Positions 32,391-40,016 of a DNA stretch of 41,346 nucleotides are shown in pieces. Source of the stretch: an uncultured Sutterella sp. (lineage in GTDB: Bacteria > Pseudomonadota > Gammaproteobacteria > Burkholderiales > Burkholderiaceae_F); contig CABQGK010000016.1 of NCBI GenBank assembly GCA_902463725.1, positions 1-41,346 of the forward strand. The letters run 5' to 3'. Below the pieces are notes generated by a model, which was not told the origin of the DNA, did not search any database, and saw nothing but the letters and a program-made list of their open reading frames with translations. Every line of letters starts with the position of its first letter. Position 1 is the first letter of the stretch. Both the position numbers and the translations under genes were made by a program.

Positions 32391-34085
32391 CTAATGAAGA
32401 TTCCATATTGACTGAAACCTGCCAAGAGGTTCTAGACTTTCTGCTATGGCTTCATGCCAAAAATCGACGGACTCAAGATCCCACTCGAATATATCCTTCG
32501 CCGCGGTCTCAATGGATTGGCGACTTAGACTGACGAAAAACTTCTGCAAAAGTGGTCCTCTTTGTAAGGGAGAACTTTCAAAGAGAGTAGCCACAATCTT
32601 TTTGCCCAGCAAAAATCCCATTGTGTACTGCCAATCGTAATAGAGAACATCCGTGCGGAAAAAGTGAGGTTTGAGAGCCCAGTAGTAAGGATCGATTCCG
32701 TCAACTGAATCACCGAACCAGTGCTGCCAACACTCCTTGACGCATTTACTGATTTCTGCGATTCCCAAAGGACCGTTGATCCTGTGGTTTAGCAACTCCT
32801 TCATCAGATGATGCCGCATTGGCAGCCACAATAATTTGTTTGAGAGGCTCCTTAGTTGATACCACAAGAGCTCTTTCTCATCAACAGAACGCTGATGAGC
32901 GTAAAACTTCAGCAACTGCTCCATGCCTACCTCCGCAGCTGTCTCGAGGACGCTGTATGGCGTGCTCGGCCTAAAACTCCCATGGTGATTGTGAAGATAA
33001 TGGAGGTACCCAACGGCGAACGGGTGTGCCAACTGAACTGCTGCAGCAAGTCCTGAACTGAAGTTAGCAAAGATCACTACTTGCTTCGTCGCAGGATAAT
33101 TTTCGCACCACGTACCACCCACCTTTTTGGAGTGGAGTCGAGCATCAACCCATTGGTTTTTCTGGATGTCATCGATGAACTTCACAAAGTCGCTATCCAG
33201 CTCCGCATAGGATTGCGTGATTTGTCTCAAAGTGGACTCGTAGTTCCCGAAGTCTTGACGGGAAGCCTGAGAAGGAACGACAGAAAAAAGCTCGAATGCA
33301 GGTAACTTTGCTTGGTGCTGGGCTTTAGCTCTTAAGGTGACACTTTGCCTCGCGTCGACTTTTGCATCCTCTAGCGCTTGAAACATCGACAAATACGTCT
33401 GAGGCTGAATGGACTCTTCTCGAAAAGCGCGCTGCATCAAGGACTCTGGACTACACCGAGAATTCGCCTTGACCGCAAGTGTCAAGTTGAGCAAATCCAT
33501 GAACAAAAGTCGATTCTGAGAGCACCAGACATTGCTAGCGAGCCACGCACTCTTTCTGAGAGCAGAGTCGTCGGATGACTTCAAGATCTGAAGTGTCTGT
33601 GAATAGCTCAGTTGCTGTGCTTGCCCGTATTGATTGTGAGCTTGGATGAGGAAGGCGCTAAATATGTGGCGATGTATCGAGCTCAATGTTGGTATCAAAT
33701 CAGATGCCAAACTGCTGTCACAAGATGCCTCGCCACTCGCGCAAGACGCGAAGCTTTCGCCAGACTCTGCCTGCGTCAGCCTTCGCCACAAAGAAGTGAG
33801 GAAAGCCGCTTTCTTGCCAATCTCAGTCCTTACAGATATGAGTCCACTACTTTGAGGATTCATGCTCTCGTGCGCGCGCATGGCGGTTTTGATCGAAACC
33901 AACCTTACCAGTGCTGCCTCGACCAAGTCACGCAACACTTTTTTAGCACTTTCTGTCTCGCTGACGTTGCTAAGCGCTTCAATCGAAACGCAATAGGCAT
34001 CAAACTCCTGCCGAAGGGCGGTGAGCTCTTTCGAGTTCCAAGTCAACCAAGCATTTCCTAACCAACTACTCCTAAGATCACCCAC
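32391..34085 (-). CDS. M3-family oligoendopeptidase homologue lacking the zinc site
   Basis: A 564-aa protein of the PepF/M3B fold, with a GTG start behind AGGAGAGGAG. It parallels the active peptidase at 35802-37667: KKVGGTWCENY against KKIGGAFYTRF, CWQHWFGDSVDGIDPYYWALKPHFFRTD against SWKAWFGDTATVDSYLWAYKLHFYKTD, and YTMGFLL against YTVGYLM. The zinc-binding HELGH is VQLAH (350-354), so the first metal His and the catalytic Glu are gone; the second His and the downstream Glu (E381, SVLETAAE) remain. It should not hydrolyse peptides. Because the frame is intact and well over 500 codons it is probably kept for binding or regulation rather than decaying. Confidence 0.85.
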   Translation of the reverse strand: MGDLRSSWLGNAWLTWNSKELTALRQEFDAYCVSIEALSNVSETESAKKVLRDLVEAALVRLVSIKTAMRAHESMNPQSSGLISVRTEIGKKAAFLTSLWRRLTQAESGESFASCASGEASCDSSLASDLIPTLSSIHRHIFSAFLIQAHNQYGQAQQLSYSQTLQILKSSDDSALRKSAWLASNVWCSQNRLLFMDLLNLTLAVKANSRCSPESLMQRAFREESIQPQTYLSMFQALEDAKVDARQSVTLRAKAQHQAKLPAFELFSVVPSQASRQDFGNYESTLRQITQSYAELDSDFVKFIDDIQKNQWVDARLHSKKVGGTWCENYPATKQVVIFANFSSGLAAAVQLAHPFAVGYLHYLHNHHGSFRPSTPYSVLETAAEVGMEQLLKFYAHQRSVDEKELLWYQLRSLSNKLLWLPMRHHLMKELLNHRINGPLGIAEISKCVKECWQHWFGDSVDGIDPYYWALKPHFFRTDVLYYDWQYTMGFLLGKKIVATLFESSPLQRGPLLQKFFVSLSRQSIETAAKDIFEWDLESVDFWHEAIAESLEPLGRFQSIWNLH

Positions 34086-34391
34086 GCTCCTCTCCTACTG
34101 ACAAGTTTCTAGCTCGGCAACTCAACGTCAAATATGCCACGTTAATCTGAACTTATTTTTGTATTTCAGCTCACACAGGGAAAACCCTTACTAAATCAGT
34201 AGTTTCCCTTATTCTTCAATTAAGAATCTGCCTCAGTCAATATAACCCTCATATTACCCGTCGTCTAATACGCAATTAAATCTAAGGGAACACACTAAGG
34301 GAAATCTCATTCTTCCCCTAATGCCATTGTGTACATGTCCGCCAAAATTCCATAATAGACCGAGCTTTTAGCCTAATGGGGAGAGACAGTC
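34086..34391. promoter_or_regulatory. Divergent control region of pseudo-peptidase and dcuC operon
   Basis: AT-rich 306-base gap with a dense set of G/C-triplet boxes: AGGGAAAACCCT at 34177-34188, TTTCCCTTA at 34203-34211, CTAAGGGAA at 34282-34290 and again at 34295-34303, and TTCCCCTAA at 34313-34321. The first is shared with the region upstream of the fumarate reductase gene at 39768-39779. This looks like a multi-site operator for one activator. I assign no exact -35/-10. Confidence 0.6.
34177..34188 (+). promoter_or_regulatory. Inverted-repeat operator candidate upstream of dcuC
   Basis: AGGG-AAAA-CCCT, 204 bases before the dcuC start. The identical 12 bases lie upstream of the fumarate reductase gene. 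Short arms with a fixed 4-base spacer suit a dimeric LuxR-type response regulator, of which this window encodes two. Confidence 0.55.
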
Positions 34392-35780
34392 ATGTTAGGT
34401 ATCATCATTGGTCTCATTACCATGGTCATCGTGGGATGGGCAATTCTAAAAAGTAAGTACCCGCAACTCGTGCTATTTGCCAGTGGACTTTTTATGCTGC
34501 TGTGCGCAGTAGCACTAGATTTGGGCCCGATCCTACCTAAAAAAGCACTACCGACTGGAAATGAATATTTAGATGTAGTGGAATTTATTCGCTACATGTT
34601 CTCCAATAATCTAGCCGATTTAGGCTTGCTCATTATGGTCATGGTTGGCTTTGCGAATTTCATGACCCATATTGGTGCAAATGATGCCTTCGTTAATTTT
34701 GCAATTCGCCCTCTCTCAATTGTCAAAAATACCTATATTCTGATCTTTTTTGCCTTCCTCCTAGGAAAAGCAGTTTCGATGGTGATTACCTCGGCTGTGG
34801 GCCTTGGCGTGTTATGCCTGACATTGATGGGGCCAGCCTTGTCGCATATGGGCCTTAACAAGAAGGCTATAGCCGCGATTTTCGTCACCAGTGGAGCCGC
34901 CTCGATGGTCTTAATTGGCGGGACAACGGCAGCCTCTGCAAAAGCCTGTGGCATCTCCATTTTGGATTACGTGTTTTTGTACAAAATCCCCGCGGCGCTC
35001 CCGACTATCCTCTGCATGGGCATCGCACATGTATTTTGGCAACGCTATCTGGACAAGAAAGAAGGTTGGGTTTGCGCGGACCATCGCGGAGAGACCATGG
35101 TCTTTGAAGAAGATGTCAAAGCGCCCTCAACTGCAGCACCAAAGATCTATGCCTTTTTGCCATTTTTGCCGATGGTCTTCGTCGTACTCTTCAGCGAATA
35201 CGGCATCAAAGGCATCAAGTTACACATATCGGCGCTGATCATCTTCTGTGTCATTATTGGCCTTTTCTGCGAAGCGATTCGGTGGAAGTTTGACTTTCAA
35301 AAACTTGCTGACGGGCTAAAGGTATTTCTGCAAGCCATGGGCAAATCCTTAACGGGAGTAGTTTCACTGCTGATTGCCGCTGGTGTATTTGCTGCAGGCT
35401 TTAAGGCTCTCGGCATGGTTGATGCATTAGTTCACACTGCCAACCAATTTGGCACTGGTGCCATCGGTATGTCCATTCTCTTTGTGGCAATCACTAGCAT
35501 TGTGACAATCATCGCGGGTTCTAACGGCGCCTCCTTTTACCCGCTTGTCGAGATGATTCCCAAAATCGCAAAGGACATGGGAGTCAACCCAGTCGCTCTT
35601 GTTCTTCCTATGCATCAAGCCAGCACTATTGTCCGCCCGCTGTCTCCAGTGGCGGGAGTGGTCGTCGCGATCTCTTCGATGCTCAAGATGAATCCCATGG
35701 ATCTGATCAAAAGAGCCAGTGTGCCATCACTCGTTGGTTTGGTTGTTCACCACATTTTCGTCTTCTGGCTTTCTGTTTGA
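34392..35780 (+). CDS. dcuC: Anaerobic C4-dicarboxylate carrier DcuC
   Basis: Inner-membrane transporter of 462 aa (E. coli DcuC 461) with about 12 hydrophobic helices; DcuC exchanges fumarate, malate or aspartate for succinate, or exports succinate, under anaerobic conditions. Segments characteristic of DcuC are GFANFMTHIGANDAFV, IAHVFWQRYLDKKEGW, LIAAGVFAAGFKALG, FYPLVEMIPKIAKDMGVNP and LSPVAGVVVAISSMLKMNPMDLIKRASVP. GGGGAGAGA precedes the ATG. It heads an operon with an M3 peptidase (22 bases downstream) and a porin, and shares an operator-like repeat with the fumarate reductase gene, which together fit fumarate respiration. Peptide-derived aspartate could be another source of C4 substrate. 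Confidence 0.94.
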   Translation: MLGIIIGLITMVIVGWAILKSKYPQLVLFASGLFMLLCAVALDLGPILPKKALPTGNEYLDVVEFIRYMFSNNLADLGLLIMVMVGFANFMTHIGANDAFVNFAIRPLSIVKNTYILIFFAFLLGKAVSMVITSAVGLGVLCLTLMGPALSHMGLNKKAIAAIFVTSGAASMVLIGGTTAASAKACGISILDYVFLYKIPAALPTILCMGIAHVFWQRYLDKKEGWVCADHRGETMVFEEDVKAPSTAAPKIYAFLPFLPMVFVVLFSEYGIKGIKLHISALIIFCVIIGLFCEAIRWKFDFQKLADGLKVFLQAMGKSLTGVVSLLIAAGVFAAGFKALGMVDALVHTANQFGTGAIGMSILFVAITSIVTIIAGSNGASFYPLVEMIPKIAKDMGVNPVALVLPMHQASTIVRPLSPVAGVVVAISSMLKMNPMDLIKRASVPSLVGLVVHHIFVFWLSV

Positions 35781-35801
35781 GATTTCCGCAAGGTGAGTGA
35801 C

Positions 35802-37667
35802 ATGAGTTCGAACAAAACAGAAACATCCTCTTTAGTCAATCTTCGAGACTGCCCAACTTGGCAAATGGACGATGCCTACGGTGACATAGGGGATCCGCGC
35901 TATAACGCTGCGAAGCGCTCTCTCACTGAAATACGCAAGAGACTTGAAGAGCAGTGCAACGCTCTACCGGATGAGATCTCGCCAGCTACGGTAACGGCCT
36001 TTTCAACTGCCCTCAACACTTATGAAGTGGGCTATGAAACGGGCAGCTCATTACTGGCTTTTTTGAAATGTCTCGGAGCCAAGGATGGCTCCCGTCAAGA
36101 CGTTGGTCTTGAACAGGCAATACTTACGCAATGGGCACTCTCTCTCGATGCCCTCGCGACCCCCTTATTCCAAAAATTGCAAAAGGCTACCAATGCTCCA
36201 ACGATCTGGAATACCCTTCTAACAGATCCTTCAATTGCTACGTGGCAGCATGAAATTGATCATCGCTCCAAAGACTGGGTTCTTTCGCTAAGTCCTGAAA
36301 GTAATGCTCTCTACACCTCTTTAAGGCAAGGTCCCTTAACAGCGCTCAATGATATCCACAAGTCCCTTCAGAGGCTAATTGAACTCGAAGTGCATGATGC
36401 TCAAGGAGTTCCTCAAACAGTAAAGGCTGCCAAACTTGTCTCGATTCTAAAAGGACACCCTGATCGTTCATTGCGACATGAAACCGCTCGAGCAATGGAG
36501 CATTTCTATGCTCAACACGGGGAGCTCTGGGCTAAAGCGCTGAACACACTACATGGAATCCGGTTGCCTTTTTTAGCAGCAGCCAATACGACTCCTCTTC
36601 GTATCTCGCTGTGGCAAAACCATATGAGTTCCGAAGCACTAACCAGCATGGTTTCAACCATTCAAGAACACCTAGACAGAATCCAAGATGCCGTTCGTTA
36701 CAGAGCCAAAATTTTCGAGTCAGAACTTTTGCCCTATGAAGACTTATTGGCTCCGTGTCCCCTACAAACAAAGAGCACGGGATCCGCTTCCGAAGTGATC
36801 CCCTACGCCGAAGCACTCAGCGTCATTTCAGAATCTCTTGCCCAAATCTCCCCTGAAATGGGTCATTTTCCACAGATGATGCTTGAACGAGGCTGGATTG
36901 ACGCTGCGCCAAGTGAGAAAAAAATAGGCGGCGCCTTCTATACGCGCTTTAACGCACTCAAAATGCCCCGCGTCTTCTCTAGCTACACTGGCACCCTCAG
37001 TAGTGTCCTTCAGCAAGCACACGAACTTGGGCATGCTTTTCATTACTGGGTCATGCGAGATCTTCCGAGCATTGAGACGGAGTTTCCCATGACCTTAACC
37101 GAAACTGCTAGCACATTTAATGAGGCACTTGTGCGAGAAACACTCTTACAACGAGCCTCACATCGGGATCAGTTCTCCATGCTCTGGCAGGACATGCGTA
37201 GCGCAGCAAACTTTTTGCTCCATACCATGACCAGGTGGGACTTCGAAATGAAACTCTTCGACCAACTTGCTAATGGCTATGTGAACTCAGCGCAACTCAC
37301 CTCCCTGATGACGCATAGTTGGAAAGCGTGGTTTGGTGACACCGCCACAGTTGACAGCTACTTGTGGGCATACAAGTTGCACTTCTACAAAACCGACCAG
37401 TGGGTCTACAACTACCCATATACCGTTGGCTACTTGATGAGCCAAGCACTTCTGGAGGAGAAAGATCGACGCGGATCCGAATTTTATGCCTTCTACAGGG
37501 AACTGCTCAGAGATACGGGGCGTCTCAGCGTCGATGAAATCATCGAACGGCACTTCAACTTAGCGCTTGACGAATTCTGGCGTCAGGCTATTGCACGGGT
37601 TCTACGACGCATCGATGATTTCAAAAAATATTTTGAAAACGAAAAATTTATCCTCTTAAATCACTGA
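35802..37667 (+). CDS. M3-family oligoendopeptidase (PepF-like)
   Basis: A cytosolic zinc metallopeptidase of 621 aa that cleaves short peptides. The zinc site is intact: HELGH (H407, E408, H411) in QQAHELGHAFHYW, and third ligand E434 in TLTETASTFNE. The C-terminal FGDTATVDSYLWAYKLHFYKTD and YTVGYLM are typical of PepF/M3B. I prefer the ATG at 35802, five bases after AAGGTGAG, to the GTG at 35793. No signal peptide. Placement between dcuC and a porin suggests that peptides entering the cell are cut and that released amino acids such as aspartate feed C4 metabolism; this is inference. A catalytically dead homologue is encoded divergently at 32391-34085. Confidence 0.93.
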   Translation: MSSNKTETSSLVNLRDCPTWQMDDAYGDIGDPRYNAAKRSLTEIRKRLEEQCNALPDEISPATVTAFSTALNTYEVGYETGSSLLAFLKCLGAKDGSRQDVGLEQAILTQWALSLDALATPLFQKLQKATNAPTIWNTLLTDPSIATWQHEIDHRSKDWVLSLSPESNALYTSLRQGPLTALNDIHKSLQRLIELEVHDAQGVPQTVKAAKLVSILKGHPDRSLRHETARAMEHFYAQHGELWAKALNTLHGIRLPFLAAANTTPLRISLWQNHMSSEALTSMVSTIQEHLDRIQDAVRYRAKIFESELLPYEDLLAPCPLQTKSTGSASEVIPYAEALSVISESLAQISPEMGHFPQMMLERGWIDAAPSEKKIGGAFYTRFNALKMPRVFSSYTGTLSSVLQQAHELGHAFHYWVMRDLPSIETEFPMTLTETASTFNEALVRETLLQRASHRDQFSMLWQDMRSAANFLLHTMTRWDFEMKLFDQLANGYVNSAQLTSLMTHSWKAWFGDTATVDSYLWAYKLHFYKTDQWVYNYPYTVGYLMSQALLEEKDRRGSEFYAFYRELLRDTGRLSVDEIIERHFNLALDEFWRQAIARVLRRIDDFKKYFENEKFILLNH

Positions 37668-37697
37668 CCTATGTAATCGCTAGACAAGGAGATTGAT

Positions 37698-38810
37698 ATG
37701 AAACTTAAGCGATCATCACTACACCCAACCATCGCTCAAGCATGTTTGCTAGCGCTCACCGTGATCGGTGCGAGTTCTGTTCAGGCAGCCGAAGTCTCTG
37801 TATACGGGCGTGTCGACACTGGGTTTCTTTTCCAAAATTTAAAAGGACAATCGAGTACGTACACTTTAAATTCTGGCGGCCGCTCAACGCCACGTATTGG
37901 CCTGAACATCATCGAACAAATGGACAACGGGCTACAAGCTAAAGTCTATCTCGAAAATGGTTTCAAAATGGATACTGGAGAATTCGGTACGAACAATAGG
38001 TTGTTTGATCGCCGCAGTATTCTTGCGCTAAAGGGGAGCTGGGGTGAAATTGGCGCTGGGCGCGCTGGTACCGTTCAGTCGACCATGGCGCCCTATTCGA
38101 TGGGTTCGATCAAATGGGATCCGTTTGGCACAAGCTATGGCTTTGCTTCCGTTGGGTCGACTTTTGCCAACACAGGACGCACCGACAACGGTCTCTTCTA
38201 CCACACTCCCAGAATCCACGGCGTGCAGGTTGGATTGAGCTATTCAATGGGAGACAGCGGTGACGATGCGGTGCAGTGGCATCAGAAAGCGCATACCTTT
38301 GCCGCTGCGATGAACTACAAAAACAAAGACCTTTGGGTCGGCATGACATTTGCACACATTGAGCCAAAAGACGAAGAGGCTAAAACACTACCTCACTCAG
38401 ACCTTATACAAATTGGCGGTTGGTGGCGTTTCGCTCCAGAGTGGCGACTTTTTGCTGGATCTGGCTATCAACATAAATTTTCAACGGGTGGCAAACTCAA
38501 GAGAACCGTTTCGATTAACGGCCTTAGTCTCAAGGATACGTTCACGGGAAGCAGCTATCTCCTCGGCCTTGATTGGACGCGATTACCTCACAAGATTATC
38601 CTTGGTGCCCAGCATTTTCGCGGTAACACGGATCTAGCCTCGAGCGCCTTAAAACGAACCGTGGCAAGCGCTGCGTACGAATACTATCTGCGCAAAAATG
38701 TCATTCTTTACACCGCCTTTAACTACTCTAAAGTCTCTGGCGATACCATCAGCGCTGACAATCAGTATGATGGCACCCAGCTTTACTGCGGTCTAAATAT
38801 TAATTTCTAG
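37698..38810 (+). CDS. Outer-membrane porin, Gram-negative (Burkholderiales) type
   Basis: A 370-aa trimeric-porin homologue. Signal peptide about 1-31 (cleavage near VQA-AEV), then VSVYGRVDTGF, the usual first strand of neisserial/Burkholderiales porins, and SRIGL-like TPRIGLNIIEQMDNGLQAKVYLENGF. LFDRRSILALKGSWGEIGAGRAGT is the characteristic loop-3 lead. It ends in Phe (CGLNINF), the outer-membrane assembly signal. AAGGAG precedes the ATG. It is the third gene of the dcuC-peptidase-porin operon, probably the outer-membrane entry route for the substrates handled by the other two. Confidence 0.93.
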   Translation: MKLKRSSLHPTIAQACLLALTVIGASSVQAAEVSVYGRVDTGFLFQNLKGQSSTYTLNSGGRSTPRIGLNIIEQMDNGLQAKVYLENGFKMDTGEFGTNNRLFDRRSILALKGSWGEIGAGRAGTVQSTMAPYSMGSIKWDPFGTSYGFASVGSTFANTGRTDNGLFYHTPRIHGVQVGLSYSMGDSGDDAVQWHQKAHTFAAAMNYKNKDLWVGMTFAHIEPKDEEAKTLPHSDLIQIGGWWRFAPEWRLFAGSGYQHKFSTGGKLKRTVSINGLSLKDTFTGSSYLLGLDWTRLPHKIILGAQHFRGNTDLASSALKRTVASAAYEYYLRKNVILYTAFNYSKVSGDTISADNQYDGTQLYCGLNINF

Positions 38811-38821
38811 CGATCCCGCCT

Positions 38822-38837
38822 GTGCAGGGTGCCTCGC
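38822..38837 (+). repeat. Right copy of 16-bp direct repeat bracketing the dcuC block
   Basis: Identical to 32334-32349 (GTGCAGGGTGCCTCGC). It is the start of a displaced gene tail (38822-38862) that no longer has its gene. Confidence 0.7.
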
Positions 38838-38862
38838 GGTGGTGCCTCTAGCGCCCTGCTAG
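38822..38862 (+). pseudogene. Displaced 3' tail of the ABC ATPase gene
   Basis: Read in frame this encodes AGCLAVVPLAPC and TAG, matching the ATPase ending AGCLAVVPLAPL and TGA. After the 16 identical bases most differences are synonymous third positions (GCG/GCA, GTG/GTC, GTG/GTT, CCT/CCA, GCG/GCA), and this copy favours G at third positions, as the ATPase gene itself does. So this is probably the original host tail, and the tail now on the gene came with the insert. Confidence 0.65.
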
Positions 38863-38888
38863 CCAATGCATTCAACTAGAGCGCGAAG

Positions 38889-39533
38889 CTAGAGCAGGAT
38901 TTCGTTGCCGCGCTCGGGAACCTCGGGTTTGGGCTCGGCAGGTGCAGGCGGCTCAACTGGGCTCGGTGCGGGTGCGCGGCGCTTAGGGGCGGCCTTGGGA
39001 GCCTCGAGCGTCTTTTTGTACTCGGGCGTCATGTAGAGGATCGTTCCCGCACCAAAATCCATGAAGCTCGAGCTCATCTCGATGAGTAGCGTTTTCTTCT
39101 CCCAAACGAGGTAGCGGTCACCCGCAAACGGAAGCTGCCCCGCTTTGGGCTGTCCAAAGCGCTTCACGAGCTGACGCGCATATTCATCAAAGCTGCTACC
39201 CATCATGTCTTCGGGCGTCTCAAGCGCCACAAACCAAATGGGCTTATCGAAAGCGGGCGCTCCAATGATGATGTTTGTAAACGGCACGCCCAAGCAGCGC
39301 GGTGAGACATTGATCACACTGTCGCCCGCCACCTTCACAGGACAGGTAGCGCTGCGGCGCTCCACATACTCCTCAAGCGTGGTCCGCCCAATTTCAATCC
39401 CATCAAACACTTTGATCGCGCCGCTTTTTGCGGCAGCGAACGCCGCAGTCGAAGCGGTCACGGAGATGAGCGCCACCAGCGCGGCCGCGGCTAAGGCTCG
39501 CGCTCGCGCAACGCTTGGCATCGACATTTTCAT
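38889..39533 (-). CDS. Exported protein of unknown function with Pro-rich tail
   Basis: A 214-aa secreted protein. I start it at the ATG at 39533 (AAGGAG eight bases before), which gives a signal peptide rich in Ala/Val and ending AAFAAAK. The mature part (KVFDGIEIGRTTLEEYVERRSATC, GVPFTNIIIGAPAFDKPIWFVALET, FDEYARQLVKRFGQP, YLVWEKKTLLIEMS) looks like a small periplasmic alpha/beta domain with two cysteines (in SATCP and PRCLG) that could pair. The last 40 residues are Pro/Ala/Glu-rich and likely disordered. I do not recognise a family. It faces the displaced ATPase tail, so before the insertion it was the convergent neighbour of the ABC importer operon. Confidence 0.75.
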   Translation of the reverse strand: MKMSMPSVARARALAAAALVALISVTASTAAFAAAKSGAIKVFDGIEIGRTTLEEYVERRSATCPVKVAGDSVINVSPRCLGVPFTNIIIGAPAFDKPIWFVALETPEDMMGSSFDEYARQLVKRFGQPKAGQLPFAGDRYLVWEKKTLLIEMSSSFMDFGAGTILYMTPEYKKTLEAPKAAPKRRAPAPSPVEPPAPAEPKPEVPERGNEILL

Positions 39534-40016
39534 CTTGACGACTCCTTTTTGCTCGCGTGCACCTCGCCCACACGCGTTTTTCTTTTTTTCGAGTCTACAC
39601 GAGCGACGCTCAACACCGACCGTGTTGCCGCTCTGCGCTTCGTTGCGCATTGTTACTGCAAAGAAAGCGGTTACGGCGTGCCGCTCTGGCGGCAGACGTC
39701 TCAGACGACCTAAGTCGAAAGAGCGAAAACCAGCTGAACGTCAAGGCGCATTTTTGCCTGCACCCCTAGGGAAAACCCTAGTTTCTTAACGAGTAGACGC
39801 TACGGGGATTGTCTATTTTTTAGACCACAAAAATCCTACAAATTCGTTTTATTATCAAAGCATTATTAAAAAATAGCGAAATCATAAAGCTTTCTTGTCT
39901 TGAGCTTTTTTTAATACGAGTTTGAGAAATTCTCATGACGCGTGCGTTTTCGTGAGCGCATACTGCGGAGCATTCAATCTAATTCACTTGGATTAAACCT
40001 ACGGAGACTCTCAAAG
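39534..40016. promoter_or_regulatory. Control region upstream of the fumarate reductase gene
   Basis: A 480-base gap, GC-rich near 39700 and AT-rich from 39790. It holds CTAGGG-AAAA-CCCTAG (39766-39781), GTCTA-TTTTT-TAGAC at about 39810-39825, and GAGAA-A-TTCTC at about 39933-39943. It must carry divergent promoters for the flavoprotein and for the exported protein at 38889-39533. I see no clear FNR site. Confidence 0.5.
39766..39781 (+). promoter_or_regulatory. Inverted-repeat operator candidate upstream of fumarate reductase
   Basis: Perfect 6-bp arms CTAGGG and CCCTAG with spacer AAAA, 236 bases before the start codon. Its 12-base core is identical to 34177-34188 upstream of dcuC. Confidence 0.55.

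Noticed and set aside
32350..38821. Block between the direct repeats as a transposon
   Set aside because: No transposase, terminal inverted repeats or short target duplication. The displaced gene tail fits recombinase-type or homologous insertion better.
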